In this document: positions 1-14,900 of the stretch, one piece after another
Position numbering within the stretch: position 1 is the stretch's first letter
Layout of the letters: every line of letters starts with the position of its first letter
Source of the DNA: Owenia fusiformis
Lineage: Eukaryota > Annelida > Polychaeta > Sabellida > Oweniidae
NCBI GenBank assembly: GCA_903813345.2
Contig: CAIIXF020000008.1
Location: 18,894,822 to 18,958,821, forward strand
Direction: 5' to 3'
Length of the DNA stretch: 64,000 nt
Notes under the pieces: generated by a model
Seen by the model: the letters and a program-made list of their open reading frames with translations, nothing else
Database searches by the model: none
Told to the model about the DNA's origin: nothing
Program-made: the position numbers and the translations under genes

Positions 1-202
1 TGCATCATTGATCGCTATCACTAACCACCCAAAATCATGATATATATATTTTCTCATTCAACAATCTGATTTGATCTTTATAAGCATTTACTTTGTTAGT
101 CCGAGAGACAACTCTATTAAAAATCTGAATGACAAGCAAAAATGGATCACACATTGAATTAAATGCAAGGACATTTCAGATGGCACCACTTCAGTGACCT
201 AC

Positions 203-2940
203 CTGTCCAGTAAGACTCTCTATCAGAGCTATCTCCTCAGGATCAACATAGAAATCACTAAGTTCTTCAATGTTTGCAATATCATTAGGGAAGGGGTTCT
301 TATTCTGTGTTACTCTTTCAGCAATCTCTGCAGCTTCTTCCAAGAAGGACAGGGTCTGAAATTGAAATAATTTGTCAAAGTTAGAGCCATTTTTATGAGA
401 AATTCTGTGACTGATGTATTGTATCCATCACTCTGGGTATTCAAGGGTTAAGGAGGGATAAAGCTCATCTTTGTTAAAGTAAAACAAGGCATTATCATGC
501 AAAATGTCACAAGCTGCCAATTGTTGCAGACACCGCTAAATGCTGAATGCTGTCCATAAAGAAATTGGAGACTATGACAATATGTCAACACTCTTGGTAG
601 TGTCAAAACGAAATGTGATCGACACAATTTGCATAAGCTAAGTGTGAAACAGGGGATTCATGAAATTAAAATATTCCAATCTGCACTTGGCTTCATATTC
701 CAGATGACTTAAAAACTACAGTAAAGTCTGTTTTAGTGGAACACCTTTGGTACCTCAAAAGTGTTGGAAAGTGTTCGACTTAGAGGTTCATTTAACATTA
801 AGTCAATTGGTCTTGGGACTCTACAAAGTCCACTAACAGAGGTGTTCCATTTCAAGAGACGTTCCACTTAAGAGGTTTAATTGTACAGTCTTGATCAAAT
901 CTGGCAAAAGCTGTATGTACCTGCATAGTGTTGTGAGTGGCTGTAGCGGCAGCTGCTGCCTCCAGTAAGAAATGAACAGTCTTTCCCACATTACCCGCTG
1001 ACCTCCAATGTCTCACCAGCTGTGGATAGACAGATGCAAGAATGTTAACACATTCACAGCTGCGGAAATCAACATCTGGGATAACTGTACTAACAAAAGA
1101 TTCTGTCTTTGTAGGCTCATCTAATCTGTAATACAAAATTATGATTTATCTGTACATAAAAGTGGTTGTAAAAATAGTTTTATGACACCATGATACATAA
1201 ACAGTACTATGGATGAATATGAATGTTCTTATGGGCGTATGCACAATACATATGAATGCATTCATGAACAAATGAGTACAATCTTACACGAGGTATTAAC
1301 ATGCAAAATGTCACTCCCTGCCTTTTGTTACAGATGCTGATAGCCGACTGCCAAATACCAACCACCGAGTGAAAATGTCGTACACCATCCACAAAAAGTG
1401 GGAGACTATAACCACATGTCAACACTTCTGGTGGTCACATAAAAATAAAAAAATCAGTTTTACCATTAAAGGGGTATTTGAGCAGTCATTTCAATGAAAG
1501 TGGGTCAACAGCATAATCTTCAATTAATCATTTTAACAATCACAGATCCATATTTTTAATTAAAACAGGTCTAAAAGCTATCAATTAGAGAATATAGGGT
1601 ATAGCGCTGCTCCATAACAATAGATTTTCACATTGAAAAAAATATTTGAACAGAACCTCAGTACATTTTGCATGCCTGAATCCTTACGACAAGCACCAAT
1701 GGTATTCACTCCTTCAATTATCTTATTTATTTCTAATTTATTGTATTTTATCACATTTTTAAATGTAAAGTATTATCTTTAAAATCATTTTTATAATGGT
1801 ACACACCCTAATGTTATCCTAATAGAGGCACGTCTCTGCTGCGTGTTGGCCAATCGAAGCAGGGCACTAGAATCCACTTGATCCCGAGCTTCCTCTAGCT
1901 CCTCTGCCGTCAAACTTTCTACACTCACTGAAATATTCACAGAATGTTTAACTGTCAAGCTATCAAGAGTATGTACACCTGTCAAACTATTCAGACCCAA
2001 AGAAATACAGTATGTCAAAGGGCTAATAGCTGCTACAAGAAATACCCATTCTTCAAGCATTTATATTTGTATGTGTGGCCCATTTTTTCTTTTGTGCAGA
2101 TCCTTATTTTTATTAGCAAAATGTTGATTCAACAAAATTAAGAAACTGAATATCTGTTGTTACACATTTAAGTTTTGAGAATTTATTCACTTAAAGAAGC
2201 ATCTCAAAATCTGAGGAAATTAGGAGATACATGGGCAGCCCATGGGAGATGTAAAGAAAGAAAGGAACAATAATTCAACGATTTAAGTATTCAGAGACTG
2301 AGAAATACCTGGTACGGATGAGAATGTTATTTCTGGTGTCACGGCTGAGGATCTCCTGTCACGCTTGAACTGACGATCAACCTATGCAATTCAAATTAAT
2401 AAATACATTACAGAAACTTCAGACCACAGGATTGAACTGACGATCAACCTTTAAAATGTCACATTCAAATTACTAAGTACATACATGTACATAGCAGAAA
2501 CTTAAGACGCCAGGATTGAGGGGACATATATATAACTTGATGGAGCATTCGTGTGACGTATCATCACAATGAACACACAAGGTTACTAGATTTAACATAC
2601 TTAAACAAGCAACTTTATATTAAATTGTTGAAAAAAAAGTTATCATACTGAATACCTTGATGCTGCCCCTTGTTATAGACTTTGGATGTTTATTCATTTC
2701 TTTAACATTGCTCTCACGTCTGTTTCTCTCCGCCACAACATTATTGAGCGACTGCCAGGCAATGAATTCTCCACCCCCACAAGATGGGCACTTATGGGCC
2801 TGTGACTCCAGGAATCCCGCAGCCTCGATGTGAAGCATACGTCGCTGTTCCCCCAGAAATGTCTCGTATGCTGTTTCCTGCATCAGACCATTGTGGAATC
2901 GCAAGAATTGACAATTTGTGACAGAGTCATTGGGTCCAGG
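203..2940 (-). CDS. ADCY10: ADCY10 exons 2656-2940 to 203-355: start of the C-terminal helical region
   Basis: Exon 2656-2940 reads CQFLRFHNGLMQETAYETFL then LESQAHKCPSCGGGEFI, which keeps the family's Cys/His cluster. Exon 2309-2381 is a basic stretch (VDRQFKRDRRSSAVTPEI). Exon 1807-1927 reads VSVESLTAEELEEARDQVDS; its donor is GTGTGT. Exon 921-1125 reads CECVNILASVYPQLVRHWRS then KTVHFLLEAAAAATA, matching mammalian CEEILEIVILPLAHHF and KALYYFLEIASA. Exon 203-355 reads TLSFLEEAAEIAERVTQNKN and ends in GQ before GTAGGT. Further exons must lie beyond position 1. Confidence 0.9.
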
Positions 2941-5900
2941 CTGGAGTGAGAATGTATAAAGAACAACATTAGATACTGTCAAGTAAAAATCATTAATGGT
3001 GTAAAACGTGTCACAGGGCTCGGTGCTTTAATTGATCAAATACATGTATTTATAGCTCATTTGAGGACAAATCGTTGCTCCAAAGCTTCATGAATGCATC
3101 TACAACCCATCACACAGATACTTTTTGTTAATGCTGATTAATAAGTCCTGTAGCATGTATTAGCCCATTGAAGTATAAACAAGGCATTGACAGGTAAAAT
3201 GTCACCACCTGCCATTTGTTACAGACACCAACTACAAAAACATTGTACACCAACCGCCTAACACCATCCATAAAACGTTGGAGACTATAACAATATGTCA
3301 ACAAATTTTGGTGGTGACATAACAATCACTCATTGTATTGTATTTTGTTTACCACCAATGAAGGTGAGCAATACCATGGTATGAAGAAGAGTGTGGTACA
3401 AGCAATGACCTGTTGACTATATTGAATTTTATTACCAGCCAGATAAAATTCATCTTGCTCATGATTATTACTTGTTTGCAAATCAGGAAACAGAGAGCCA
3501 GATAAAGTTCATCTTGCTCATGATTATTACTTGTTTGCAAATCAGGAAACAGAGAGCCAGATAAAGTTCATCTTGCTCATGATTATTACTTGTTTGCAAA
3601 TCAGGAAACAGAGATATGACAAGTAATTTTATGCATCAATGAGAAATATAAAATGGTATGAAATCTTGACCTTCCAAAAAGGCTTGAATTATACATATGG
3701 CCTACAACGGTACAATGTACTTACTTTACCATCAGGACGTGGACAGTAACACTCTGCCTTGCTGGTCAATAAGCTTAAGGCATGGATGTCTTTACCAATA
3801 CCACCACTATTCTGGTTCCAAATTTTGCTCTCTTTCATCTGTGCCAGAGAATCACTAGCACACTCAAGTATACCAGACTCCATCAATCTTTTTATCGAAG
3901 CCCTGGGAAATAATTTAACAGATACAGGTACCTGTATATAAACAAGACACATAGTGAACAATATTGAACTTAAAACCAAAATAGCCACTATGAAATTTAC
4001 ACAATATGCTCAAAACTAATCTGTTCAAGATTTTCATACCATTCTGCCTAGGGATTTATATGGAAATGGGCAGATATGAAAAGTGAGATGCACCACATGC
4101 CTGTCTAGCAGACGACAATACTGGAAAAACTTTACCAAGGCATTAACCTGATAAAATTTCACCTCTTAGTTGCAATTTGCAATCAATGTTAAATGACTCT
4201 GTTCACAAAATATGTTTTCTATATTTGTTTATCAAATATGATCAATTCTGAGAAGTTTACAGAAGATGTCTTGAGGTGAACACTGAAGATTTAGTTCAAA
4301 TATTAATTCCAATTTCAGGTCCCTTTCCTAGGTAACATCATTGTACAGATTTTAATTGCACAACATACATCATTCATCCTCCTAAGCAGGTGTCCAGAAT
4401 CCGTACCTCCTTCTTCCCCCTGCTATAACTTATTTGGAAGCGCCCGATTTAACTGAATCGATTTAAGCCAATCAGATTGCGAGTTCTTAATCGGGGAAAT
4501 GCTAACTGCTTATCGCAGGGGGTAAAAAAAGAAAGAATATATATTGTGGATTTTGAAGCCCTGTGATCGGAGGATGACATTATTAGAAGTGAAATTAATA
4601 TATAACGAGCCACATGATGTGAACGAGATCACGCCATCAAAAAACTTTCAAAATGCCTGCCAGAAAAAATGGCTGCCCAGAAGTTAACCTCTTGAATCCC
4701 AGGTTCTAAAATTGGGTTGAAACCAGGGAATTTTTCATTTTGCCAGCCTTTGACATTTTACTACATGCATAAACAACAGATGATGCTTAATTTAGTGAAA
4801 TTAGTTGGTAGAGATCATTTCTACACATTTTAAAACATTTTTGGTGTAAATTGGATGAAAATTGTCAAAATTAGAGTAATTTCAGTGAAAAATGTTATGA
4901 CGGATTTTCTCGTCAATCAAGAGAAATCTTGTCACTCTGGGTAATCAAGAGGTTAATCAGCTCTAGAGCTTGATATCCTCTATCATGTGTGCGAATTTGG
5001 AGAAAATCTGACAAGCGGTTTTCCTGAAATGGCAATGACAAGAATTTCTGGAATTCCTTCAAAATGGGCACCAGAAAACAAGATGGCCACCCAAAAGGTA
5101 ATCAACTCTAGAACTTGATATCCTCTATCTTGTGTGCGAATTTGGAGAAAATCCGACAAATGGTTTTCCTAAAATGGCGATGACAAAAAAGCGGGCCGAT
5201 CACGATAACGATTACTACGACTATGACGACTATATCCCACCGATGGTGTGCTAAAAAGTTTTCTTACTTGATTTTTTCTGGGATCTGGTTCGGCATGATC
5301 ACTTCTACCATTTTCCTTGAAAATTTGGCACCAATGATTGAAGCACATTTGATTAACATCTGATCTGATGGTTCCATTCGGTCCATACGAGCCATCATCA
5401 TTCCTGCAAATGACCCAAATACAAATATGGCACATCATTTTTAATGCAGCATTTTAAAAGACATAATGATATATAACATGCATTCGTACTCTACAACTAG
5501 AAATCAGCAACTCCAAGCATGGAGTAGCACATTCCAACAAACACTATATTCATGAATCTGTATATGTCACAATGTAATATTTACCATCTACTCTAAACGT
5601 GATTAAATTGGCAGATATTGAAAGACAAATATTTTAGAAATATCAGAATTTCCACTGATTTAAGCACAAATTAGAATTGATTATTTCAACAAAGATACTC
5701 ATAATCAATACCTTTCATTGACTGTGACAGGGCAACATTCCTGAGGTTAACATCTGGTTGAAGTACACAGACTAAGTTGGCTGTTTTAGATGCACCCTCT
5801 AAATTGCCACCTTCCATTATGGTGTGGTCCTCTTCTTCTGAGCTTTGCCCCTGTACAGTAAGTATTCAAAAGTGCAATCTAATATTTTTCCTAAAAGCTG

Positions 5901-8900
5901 AAATATTTTACTTTGATATTCATACTGATATTCATACTGCGCTAGGCAGCGACTACTGTAACTACTTTATACTTTTTAAATTGAATAAATATATAACGAA
6001 ATGAAAAATGATTTAAGTTTTCAAATGAAAGTTTCAAAGTTCAATTAATGGAGTCTCAGTCTATGCATGAACCATATTACATGTACATATGTACAGATTT
6101 TAAAGGGTCTTTCTTGCCCATGTTCCCATTAAATCATAAGCAATTGCTCCGATATGACATCCTCGACAATGACAGAAGTATGTAAACTGAACCAGACATC
6201 TATTGAAGTATGAATATTATATGAACATGGTGTTACTGAACACACTGTATAAGAGGTAATTTTGCCCAATCATTTAATTTACCTACATGTATAGCCTAAT
6301 TTCTGCCAGGTTCGGAAAATTAAATTTCGGAACCATTATCTTCATAATGCTATCTAATGGGAAGTTCCTTGTCATCAGGATAATTAAAATCAGGAAAATG
6401 ATAAAATTTGACCATTCGGCAAATTAACCACTCGGATAGAATATACTGAATTCTGATTTATCACTGATAACCAAATACTGTATTTACATGTATGGGAGGT
6501 ACTGTACATGTACATGATCACATACCAAACTGGATATTTTTGATTTCTGCGTAAAGCGTTCCTTTTTCTTGAGAAAGTTTGGTGGTGGTCCAACAAGGCG
6601 GAAATCTTTAGTATCAGGGTGGCCTTCAGGCACCAAGGTGATTTTTGCATCATGGAACAACTCATGTAAGATCTGTTCACACCAAGCAGGCACTCCATGA
6701 GTCTTCATCTTTAGAAAGCTACAAAACAAAGACATATCGATCAGTGAACAATATTGCACTTTTAGGACAAACATATGTACGTACTTGAACAATGATCAAA
6801 ATAGAATAAAATTTTCGGTCATACATGTACATGTATATTATGTCATAAATCATAAAAGCTATAAGTTTGCCACAATTTTATTTCTTTATGAAGTTACTAA
6901 AAGATTTGGTCACATAAGATTTAACTTGTCTTCCCACAGGATATAGTAGTTACCAAGCTCCGTCCCGACATGCTGCTGATATCTCAGCTCAGCAGGAGCA
7001 TCATCATCATCGAGCTCACAGTACCCTGGGAAGACCGACTGGAAATATCCCATCAGCTTAAGAAAGCCAAATACCAAGATCTGGTAGACGAGGCCATAAC
7101 AAGGGGGTGGCATGCAGTGCAGTACCCAATAGAAGTGGGATGTAGGGGGTTCCCAGCCTCCTCGCTGCGCTACCTTCTATCTCAGCTAGGACTAACACCA
7201 TCCAAGCTGAAGTCGGCAGTTAAGGCAGTAGGTGCTGTGGCAGAGTCCAGCTCACGGTGGCTCTGGCTCAAGAGGAATGACAAGTGGTGTCCTTCAGCGA
7301 GCGATGTTTAAGACCTTACCATCGCTGCCCCACTCAGATTATGCATACAGGCTAAGGGGCGAAATGTGACGATCTGAGACGCCTGCTGATGACGCAGTAA
7401 AGGACACTCACTTAATTTTCCTACGAAGCCATCCACAAGTAGTAGTTCCTTTTTCCGTTTGTAGCGATGCATCGTTGATGTTTATTTGAAATGTATCCTG
7501 ATAATTCAGTGACCATGGGGAAAGGCCCATTGACTTCTGCGAAAGAGCAGATGACAGTTTCGGAAAGACGACAACACAGATGCCAGGGTCAGCACCCCGA
7601 AGCATCTAACTCACAATAGCTACAAGTATTAAAATGAGAGAATGCCCCCAAGCAGACCGAAAGGCGGGGGAGGATGATCTGCACCCGACAGGAAGTATGG
7701 ATTTTGACCAAAGCAGCGAATTACGGACTACAATTAGGACTCAGGAAGACATTGACGTAATAGAAACAAGAAGACGGTGCGGAAGTTGCGGCGGCACTTT
7801 CAAGAACGAGAGAGGGGTGAAAATACACCAAGGGAAAACCAAATGTAAGGAAAAGCTAAAACAACGTCAAGCAGGTCATTCAGCTGAAGCGCGAGCCAAG
7901 GCTGTAGATCCTGCTAATAATTCGGTGAAGGTTTGTAGCCAGGAGACACACCACAGTGCTCCAGACCTTCTAGTTGAAGCTAATCCTCTCATTCAGAGTC
8001 TACCCAGCCCAATTGAACACCTCGTTCAAGGGAGGAAGCCTAGACTAAAGTTACCTGCAGCAACCGACAAGCGATGGATAGAACTCGACGAGGAGCTTGA
8101 CATTATCCTCACAAACACATTACGAGGAGACGCAAAGGGAAAGGTAGAGACTATGACTAGAATCGTTTACGAAACTTGTGAAGAGAAGTTTGGAGTCAGT
8201 GAAACATCAGAACGAAAGCACCATGCAGGGCCAAGTAGAAGACAGCAGGAGATAGCTTCCCTTCGGAAAGAGCGGCGCAGCCTTCAGCGTCGATGGAAAG
8301 CTTCATCACTGGCCAGCGAAAGAGATGGAATTAGAGAACTCCAGCAGATTCTTCACAAGAGACTTCTTCATCTTCGTAAGGTAGAGTCTCTCAGGAAAAG
8401 ACAACGAGAGAAGCATAGAACAAGGAAGGCCTTCTTTGAAAACCCATACCAGTTCACTTCAGATTTACTAGGGAAGCCAAAGAGTGGCCGTCTTTCCAGC
8501 ACACAGCAGGAAGTGGAAGCAAGTATTGCAGCAGCACACAGTGACCCAGACAGAGAACTGCCATTAGGCGAGTTCCCGATTGACATCCCACCAGATATAC
8601 CAACTGCACCATTTGACCAGTCAGATTTCAAGCTTGACGAGGTACGAGCTATTGTCAAAAAGGCAAGAGCAGCTTCAGCACCGGGCCCAACAGGTGTGAC
8701 ATATAGGGTGTACAAGAACTGCCCGAAACTGCTCAAACGTCTATGGCGATTGCTAAGAAGCATCTGGATTAAGAAAGACCTGCCAAGGAGTTGGGCGTTG
8801 GCTGAAGGTTGCTTTGTTCCTAAAGAGTTGAAGTCTGAAGGGCTGAACCAGTTCAGGGAGATTTCATTACTGGACGTGGAAGGGAAGATCTTGTGGGCTA

Positions 8901-11900
8901 TTGTGGCCAAGCGACTTACCTCTTTTCTACTGGTCAACCAGTTTATCGACCCAAGCATCCAGAAAGGTGGCATCTCAGGACACTCAGGCTGCCTCGAACA
9001 CACGGCTGCTATAAGTCAACTAGTGAAGGAAGCCAAGAAGGGGAACAAGGCCCTGTCAGTAGTTTGGTTGGACCTCGCTAAGGCCTACCCAAGTGTCCCT
9101 CACCAACTGATATTGGAGGCTTTAGCTCACTACCATGTACCAAATGATGTAATCAACCTGACAATGGGCCACATGAACTCTTTGATGATGCGCTTCACTG
9201 TTGGCAAGTTCACCACCAACTGGCAAAGGCTGGAAAAAGGCATAATGGCCGGATGCACTGTATCAGTAGTCCTCTTCATTACAGCAATGAACCTACTGCT
9301 CAAGGCAGGTACAATGCAGTGTAAGGGTCCAAAAGCAAATGATGGCACAAAACACCCACCATGCAGAGCTTTCATGGATGACATCACAGTTATGACAGTC
9401 TCAGCAGTAGGTGCCAGATGGATTTTGTCAGCACTAGAAAGAATGGCAAACTGGGCCCGAATGCAGTTTAAACCCACCAAATCAAGAAGCATGGTACTGG
9501 TAGATGGGAAGCTTTCTCCCATACAGTTTAAAATCCAGGGGGAGCTAATACCTACAGTACAAGACCAAAGAATCAGATGCCTCGGGAAGAACTATGACAG
9601 GACCTTACGAGATGTGAACAATACAGCTGAAGTGGCAAGGGATTTAGACAAGTGGCTAAGAGCCATTGATTCAAGTCACCTGCTAGGGCGTTTCAAGGTG
9701 TGGTGCTTTCAGTATGGCATTATTCCTCGGCTGCAATGGCCTTTCCAGATGTATGATATACCGTTATCATCTGTCCAGGCCATGGAGAAAACATGCAGCA
9801 AGCACCTTTGGAAATGGCTAGGCTTGCCCCCTTCCTTCAGCTCTGTCAATTTGTACAGCTCTACTTCCAAACTCTCCTTACCAGTGACATCAGTTGTGGA
9901 GGAGTTCAAGGCCACCAAAGTTAGAACAGTCACGACTCTAGAACAATCAAAAGATCCCAAAGCCCGGAAGACTGGTGAAAGCATTACTTGCGGAAGAGTG
10001 TGGAAACCACAGGATGCTGCAGCAGAAGCCAGCGACCGACTAAGTCACCAACAGATTGTTGGAACTGTTTGCAAGGGAAGACTTGGGCTAGGGCACTATG
10101 GTCCACATCAGCTGACCAGCAATAGTAGGAGAACCCAGATTACGAAACAGATACGAAACAAGGCAGAGGAAGACAGACTGGTAAAGGCTGTAAGTCTTGC
10201 TAAGCAAGGAAGTTGGACCAACTGGGAACCTGCTCTGAAGCGTCCCCTGAAATGGAAAGACATCTGGCCCATGGACCAAGGAAGACTCAGCTTCTTATTA
10301 AGAGCCTTCTCTGACCTGCTACCATCTCCATCAAACCTCCGATGTTGGGGCAAGGAAGAGACAGCTAACTGCCCTCAGTGTATGGCTGCTGATTGTACAC
10401 TTAACCATATTCTCAGCAGCTGCCCTAAAGCCCTAGGTGACGGAAGATATAGATGGCGACACGACAGGGTCCTCCAAGAGGTAGCCAAGTGGATAGACCA
10501 GCAAAGACTTTCCCACAACACCAGTAGGGGCAATGTAAGACCAAGACTCATTAAGTTTGTCAAAGAAGGCAGCAAAGCCCATCAGAAGCCATCTCTGCCT
10601 GTACTCCAGCCCAACACTCTCACCAAGGCAACAGACTGGACTTTAAGAACTGACCTCTTCCAAAAACTTGTCTTCCCACAGGATATAGTAGTTACCAAGC
10701 TCCGTCCCGACATGCTGCTGATATCTCAGCTCAGCAGGAGCATCATCATCATCGAGCTCACAGTACCCTGGGAAGACCGACTGGAAATATCCCATCAGCT
10801 TAAGAAAGCCAAATACCAAGATCTGGTAGACGAGGCCATAACAAGGGGGTGGCATGCAGTGCAGTACCCAATAGAAGTGGGATGTAGGGGGTTCCCAGCC
10901 TCCTCGCTGCGCTACCTTCTATCTCAGCTAGGACTAACACCATCCAAGCTGAAGTCGGCAGTTAAGGCAGTAGGTGCTGTGGCAGAGTCCAGCTCACGGT
11001 GGCTCTGGCTCAAGAGGAATGACAAGTGGTGTCCTTCAGCGAGCGATGTTTAAGACCTTACCATCGCTGCCCCACTCAGATTATGCATACAGGCTAAGGG
11101 GCGAAATGTGACGATCTGAGACGCCTGCTGATGACGCAGTAAAGGACACTCACTTAATTTTCCTACGAAGCCATCCACAAGTAGTAGTTCCTTTTTCCGT
11201 TTGTAGCGATGCATCGTTGATGTTTATTTGAAAAAAAAAAAATGGGGTGTCTTTTCATGTCAATGTAAAAGACTGTATCTGAAACATTTGAAATAAAGTG
11301 AATTGAATTGAATTTAATGGAGTTCCATACTCATCTAGTTTTTGAGGTATCTTGGCAACCTCTAGTAGTTGGCAGGCTATGGCAGTAATGTGCTCCTCAT
11401 CAAGCGGTTTTAGACGAATCGTCAGTGAGGTCTCACTGTGGAGAACCTCCCAGAATGCAACTGGCTGTTGTGACTTTTTCGTCTCTGTGAATGGTCTCAT
11501 ACCTATGTAATAATACAAAATACAAGTACCGTACATATAGTTTTTTATTATTTGAAACAAAAATTATGCCATTGCTCATGTTATGTCTCAATCAAAATAA
11601 GTTTCATTGAAATTGTCTGTTGAGAATATGTGACCTCGAGACAAACTTCTCCATGTACCCAACGAGGATATATAAAGAAAGATAATGCCCCGATTTCCAA
11701 GATTAGCCAATGTAGTTATTTAAAATATATAGGTTTGGGTACTTCAATGCATCCTGATTTTAACAAGCATACAAACACCCCTATATCTTGGAATATTTTT
11801 CTAGATTTCATAAAAGGACACACTAAATAAACATTTAACTTTATATCGTAAAATGGTTAATCTTACTGAGGACCACAAGAGTCTTATCATCCCTCCCCAT

Positions 11901-14900
11901 GTCTGACATAAACGTCCAAGACTCGGGATCAACAAACTGGGCATCATCAATCACGAATATTATGAAGCCAGTCTTGGTGGTGATCTACAAACAGTTCTAT
12001 GCATTTGACATGTGGCCAGTATATGATAAGGGTAAGGTAGTTGGAGGTTTTGGATACAGGGTTTATCCCAAGGGAAATATCTAATAAACGAGAAGTATTT
12101 ATTATCCCATGGGATAAACCCTTTATCCAAAACTGCAGACTGCAGAGTGGTTTTCTTTCAAATTAACCCCTACTTTTTAGCATTTAAAATTATCTAATCC
12201 AAAAAAAAATCACATTAGAATATTTCTCTCCATAAGCTCAACTGGAGTTTTGTACAAGAATACTACTTTGAATAAGTATGGTTCACTTCTATCTTTCATT
12301 CAACAACTGATGGCTATAGCTAACATGATTAGAGTCATGATAACAATTTATGTTTTTTCTTACATTTTCCTAAAAGGCCTTTAATAAAGATTCCCTACCT
12401 GGTGCATGATGTGAACAAGGAGCTTCCGCAGTCCACTCGCTCTCTCCTCTTTACTCATGTTCCGAACACTAGCATCACAAGAGAACTGGAAATAAAACAT
12501 TATATATCATTATCAGGCCCGTAGCCAGGATTTGCCAAGGGGGGGGGGGGGGGTTCAGTTTTCAAAAATTTCCAGGGGGGGGTTCACATTTGACAATTTT
12601 GGCCCAAATATGGCTAAAATCACTTGAGAAGTGCTCAAAGTGAAAAACTGCATGATTTTGAAAGAATTTTTGGCCAGGGGGGGGGGGGGGGTCACCCAAA
12701 CCCTACGAACCCCCCTGGCTACGGGCCTGATTATCACTATATGTAACTGGAACTGATACATGTTATACTGCAAATAGCAAGAGTTATATGCCTTTAAATC
12801 ATGCATACCTTGAAAAATCTGGAATGAGCAAATCAAAATTAGTCTAAAATGTTCATTCTCGTTATGCTCGCATATGCAGATCATATCAATTAATGGATAA
12901 AAATCATATCACTCATAAATCATGGGATATCCTCAATATTTTGAAGAGAAATTATAAGATATTCTCTGTATATATTAAAGTGATCAACACAACCAAACAT
13001 ACAACTTATCAAATATTTGAAAATTATAAAATAAATAACTTGCTGTTCAAAAGTCACATTTTCAAAAAATGTCTCAAATAATTTTTAGTAATGGAAGTAC
13101 AAATGTAGGTAATGGAAAGTAAGATTTAAGTGATTAAACTATATTTTCAAACTGTACATGGGGCCTTTAAGGTTATTTAATTTCCATATTTTAAATCAAC
13201 AGACAGTTTATACTCAAATAAACCTAATGGAAAACATTCCTGACTTGTAATCAATTATTACCTGAACAACTAGGAGGTCATTAAGAAGGCAGAGATTCTG
13301 CATGATGTACATATCTTTCTGGAAATACTTCCTAAGGCCGTCCTCTCTCTCCTGGTGTGACATGGTCAGGCTGAACTCAAGCACTGACATCAACAGACTA
13401 CGTACAACAAAGTATGGGGTCTTCGCTTCATTCATAGACAACGATGAAGAAAGTACCCTAAAAAACCAACAGACTACTGTACATACAACAAAGTTTGGCA
13501 TCGCTTCATGCATCGATAATAATGATGAAAGCACCCTGAAATTTGAAATGTTCAACCTTAGTATAGCATCCTGTCACGTCTTTTCCAAATTACTATGAAA
13601 TTATATTTCAAAATAACGTATAATGCAAGAACAAGGTTCCAATTTAATATCAATCTCTTATGTAGTGGATATTAAGCACAAGAATACAAACTCGTTAATA
13701 CATAAAAAGTTGAGTTAGGAAAACAAATTCAGTTAAACAAATGAAGGTTATTATTCATCTTACTTGATGTGACTCTCCTCTGCTTTACACACAACCGCAT
13801 CAAGAATACGACTTTTCCCGATTCCTGCTTCTCCCTCAAATATGATCACCTGACGTTGTGTGGCAGTCCCACCTTTATGTTCCATGATAGACTTAATCTC
13901 GTACATAAGAATACGGATCTCATTTTCTCGTCCAACTATGGGAAAATCAAACTCTTGTATTCCAGGGGCCCTTGTATACAATGAATTGCTGAAATGGGAA
14001 TCCATCATTTAAATGTTGCTTCAAAAACAGATGATGACCTTTTATTTTAAATTAGTTAATAATATAAGATGAAAAAGCTAATTTCAACAAAATGAGACAA
14101 AAGTAGGAAACCGAACTTATGGTGTAAACTTCTAGCATAAACTATCTCTCACTGTTAAATATGAGCATGTATTATCAACAAAATAATAGCAAGGCATTAA
14201 CATGCAAAATGTCATCACCTGCCATTTGTTACAGATGCCAACCTCCATCCAGAAAAAAGACTTGTACAATATACCGACTTATGGTGATGACATAAAAATA
14301 GTATGTCCTACCCCACAGCCTCCTCTGTATACTCTCGTATGGTTCCAATATTGATCAATCCCTTCATTTTCTTCAACTCCAGATTCTTGAAATTTGCCCT
14401 AGATAGTTTAGAGTGGTGATACGTATCATTATCGCACGTTACTTTCCCCGGATAGTGCATCATCAATCTGGCAGCCATATTGACTTTCTTCCCAATGACG
14501 GTGTATTCATGACGATAGGGGTGTCCCACTACACCACAGAATGTCATACCAGTGGTGACACCTATTGATGTCTGTCTGAAAAGATCAATTAATTTTGTCA
14601 TTTGGTTTTATATCATATTGATTGGGTCATAAAAAATACTTTATTTGGGAAAATGTTTGAATTATCAATTGTATAGCATCTCTAAAAGAAAAATTGTCTG
14701 AACTTTTTCAATGAGAAAAATCATTAGATCCATCAAGATGGAAAAATTTTGATGCGAACCCCCCAGGTTTCAGAGAATTGAAAAAACTTGTATAGTGGAA
14801 CACCCATCTTAGTGGGACACCACAGATTTCCAAGACCAACTGACTAACATTAAATGAATAATTGTAAATTAATAGCTCCTAAGTGGAAGAATTTCAAAAG

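Noticed and set aside
8368-9003. 211-codon open frame on the minus strand
   Set aside because: Antisense shadow of the R2-type LINE reverse transcriptase; no protein-like domains.
13302-13598. 98-codon plus-strand frame
   Set aside because: Antisense to a cyclase exon and its partial duplicate.
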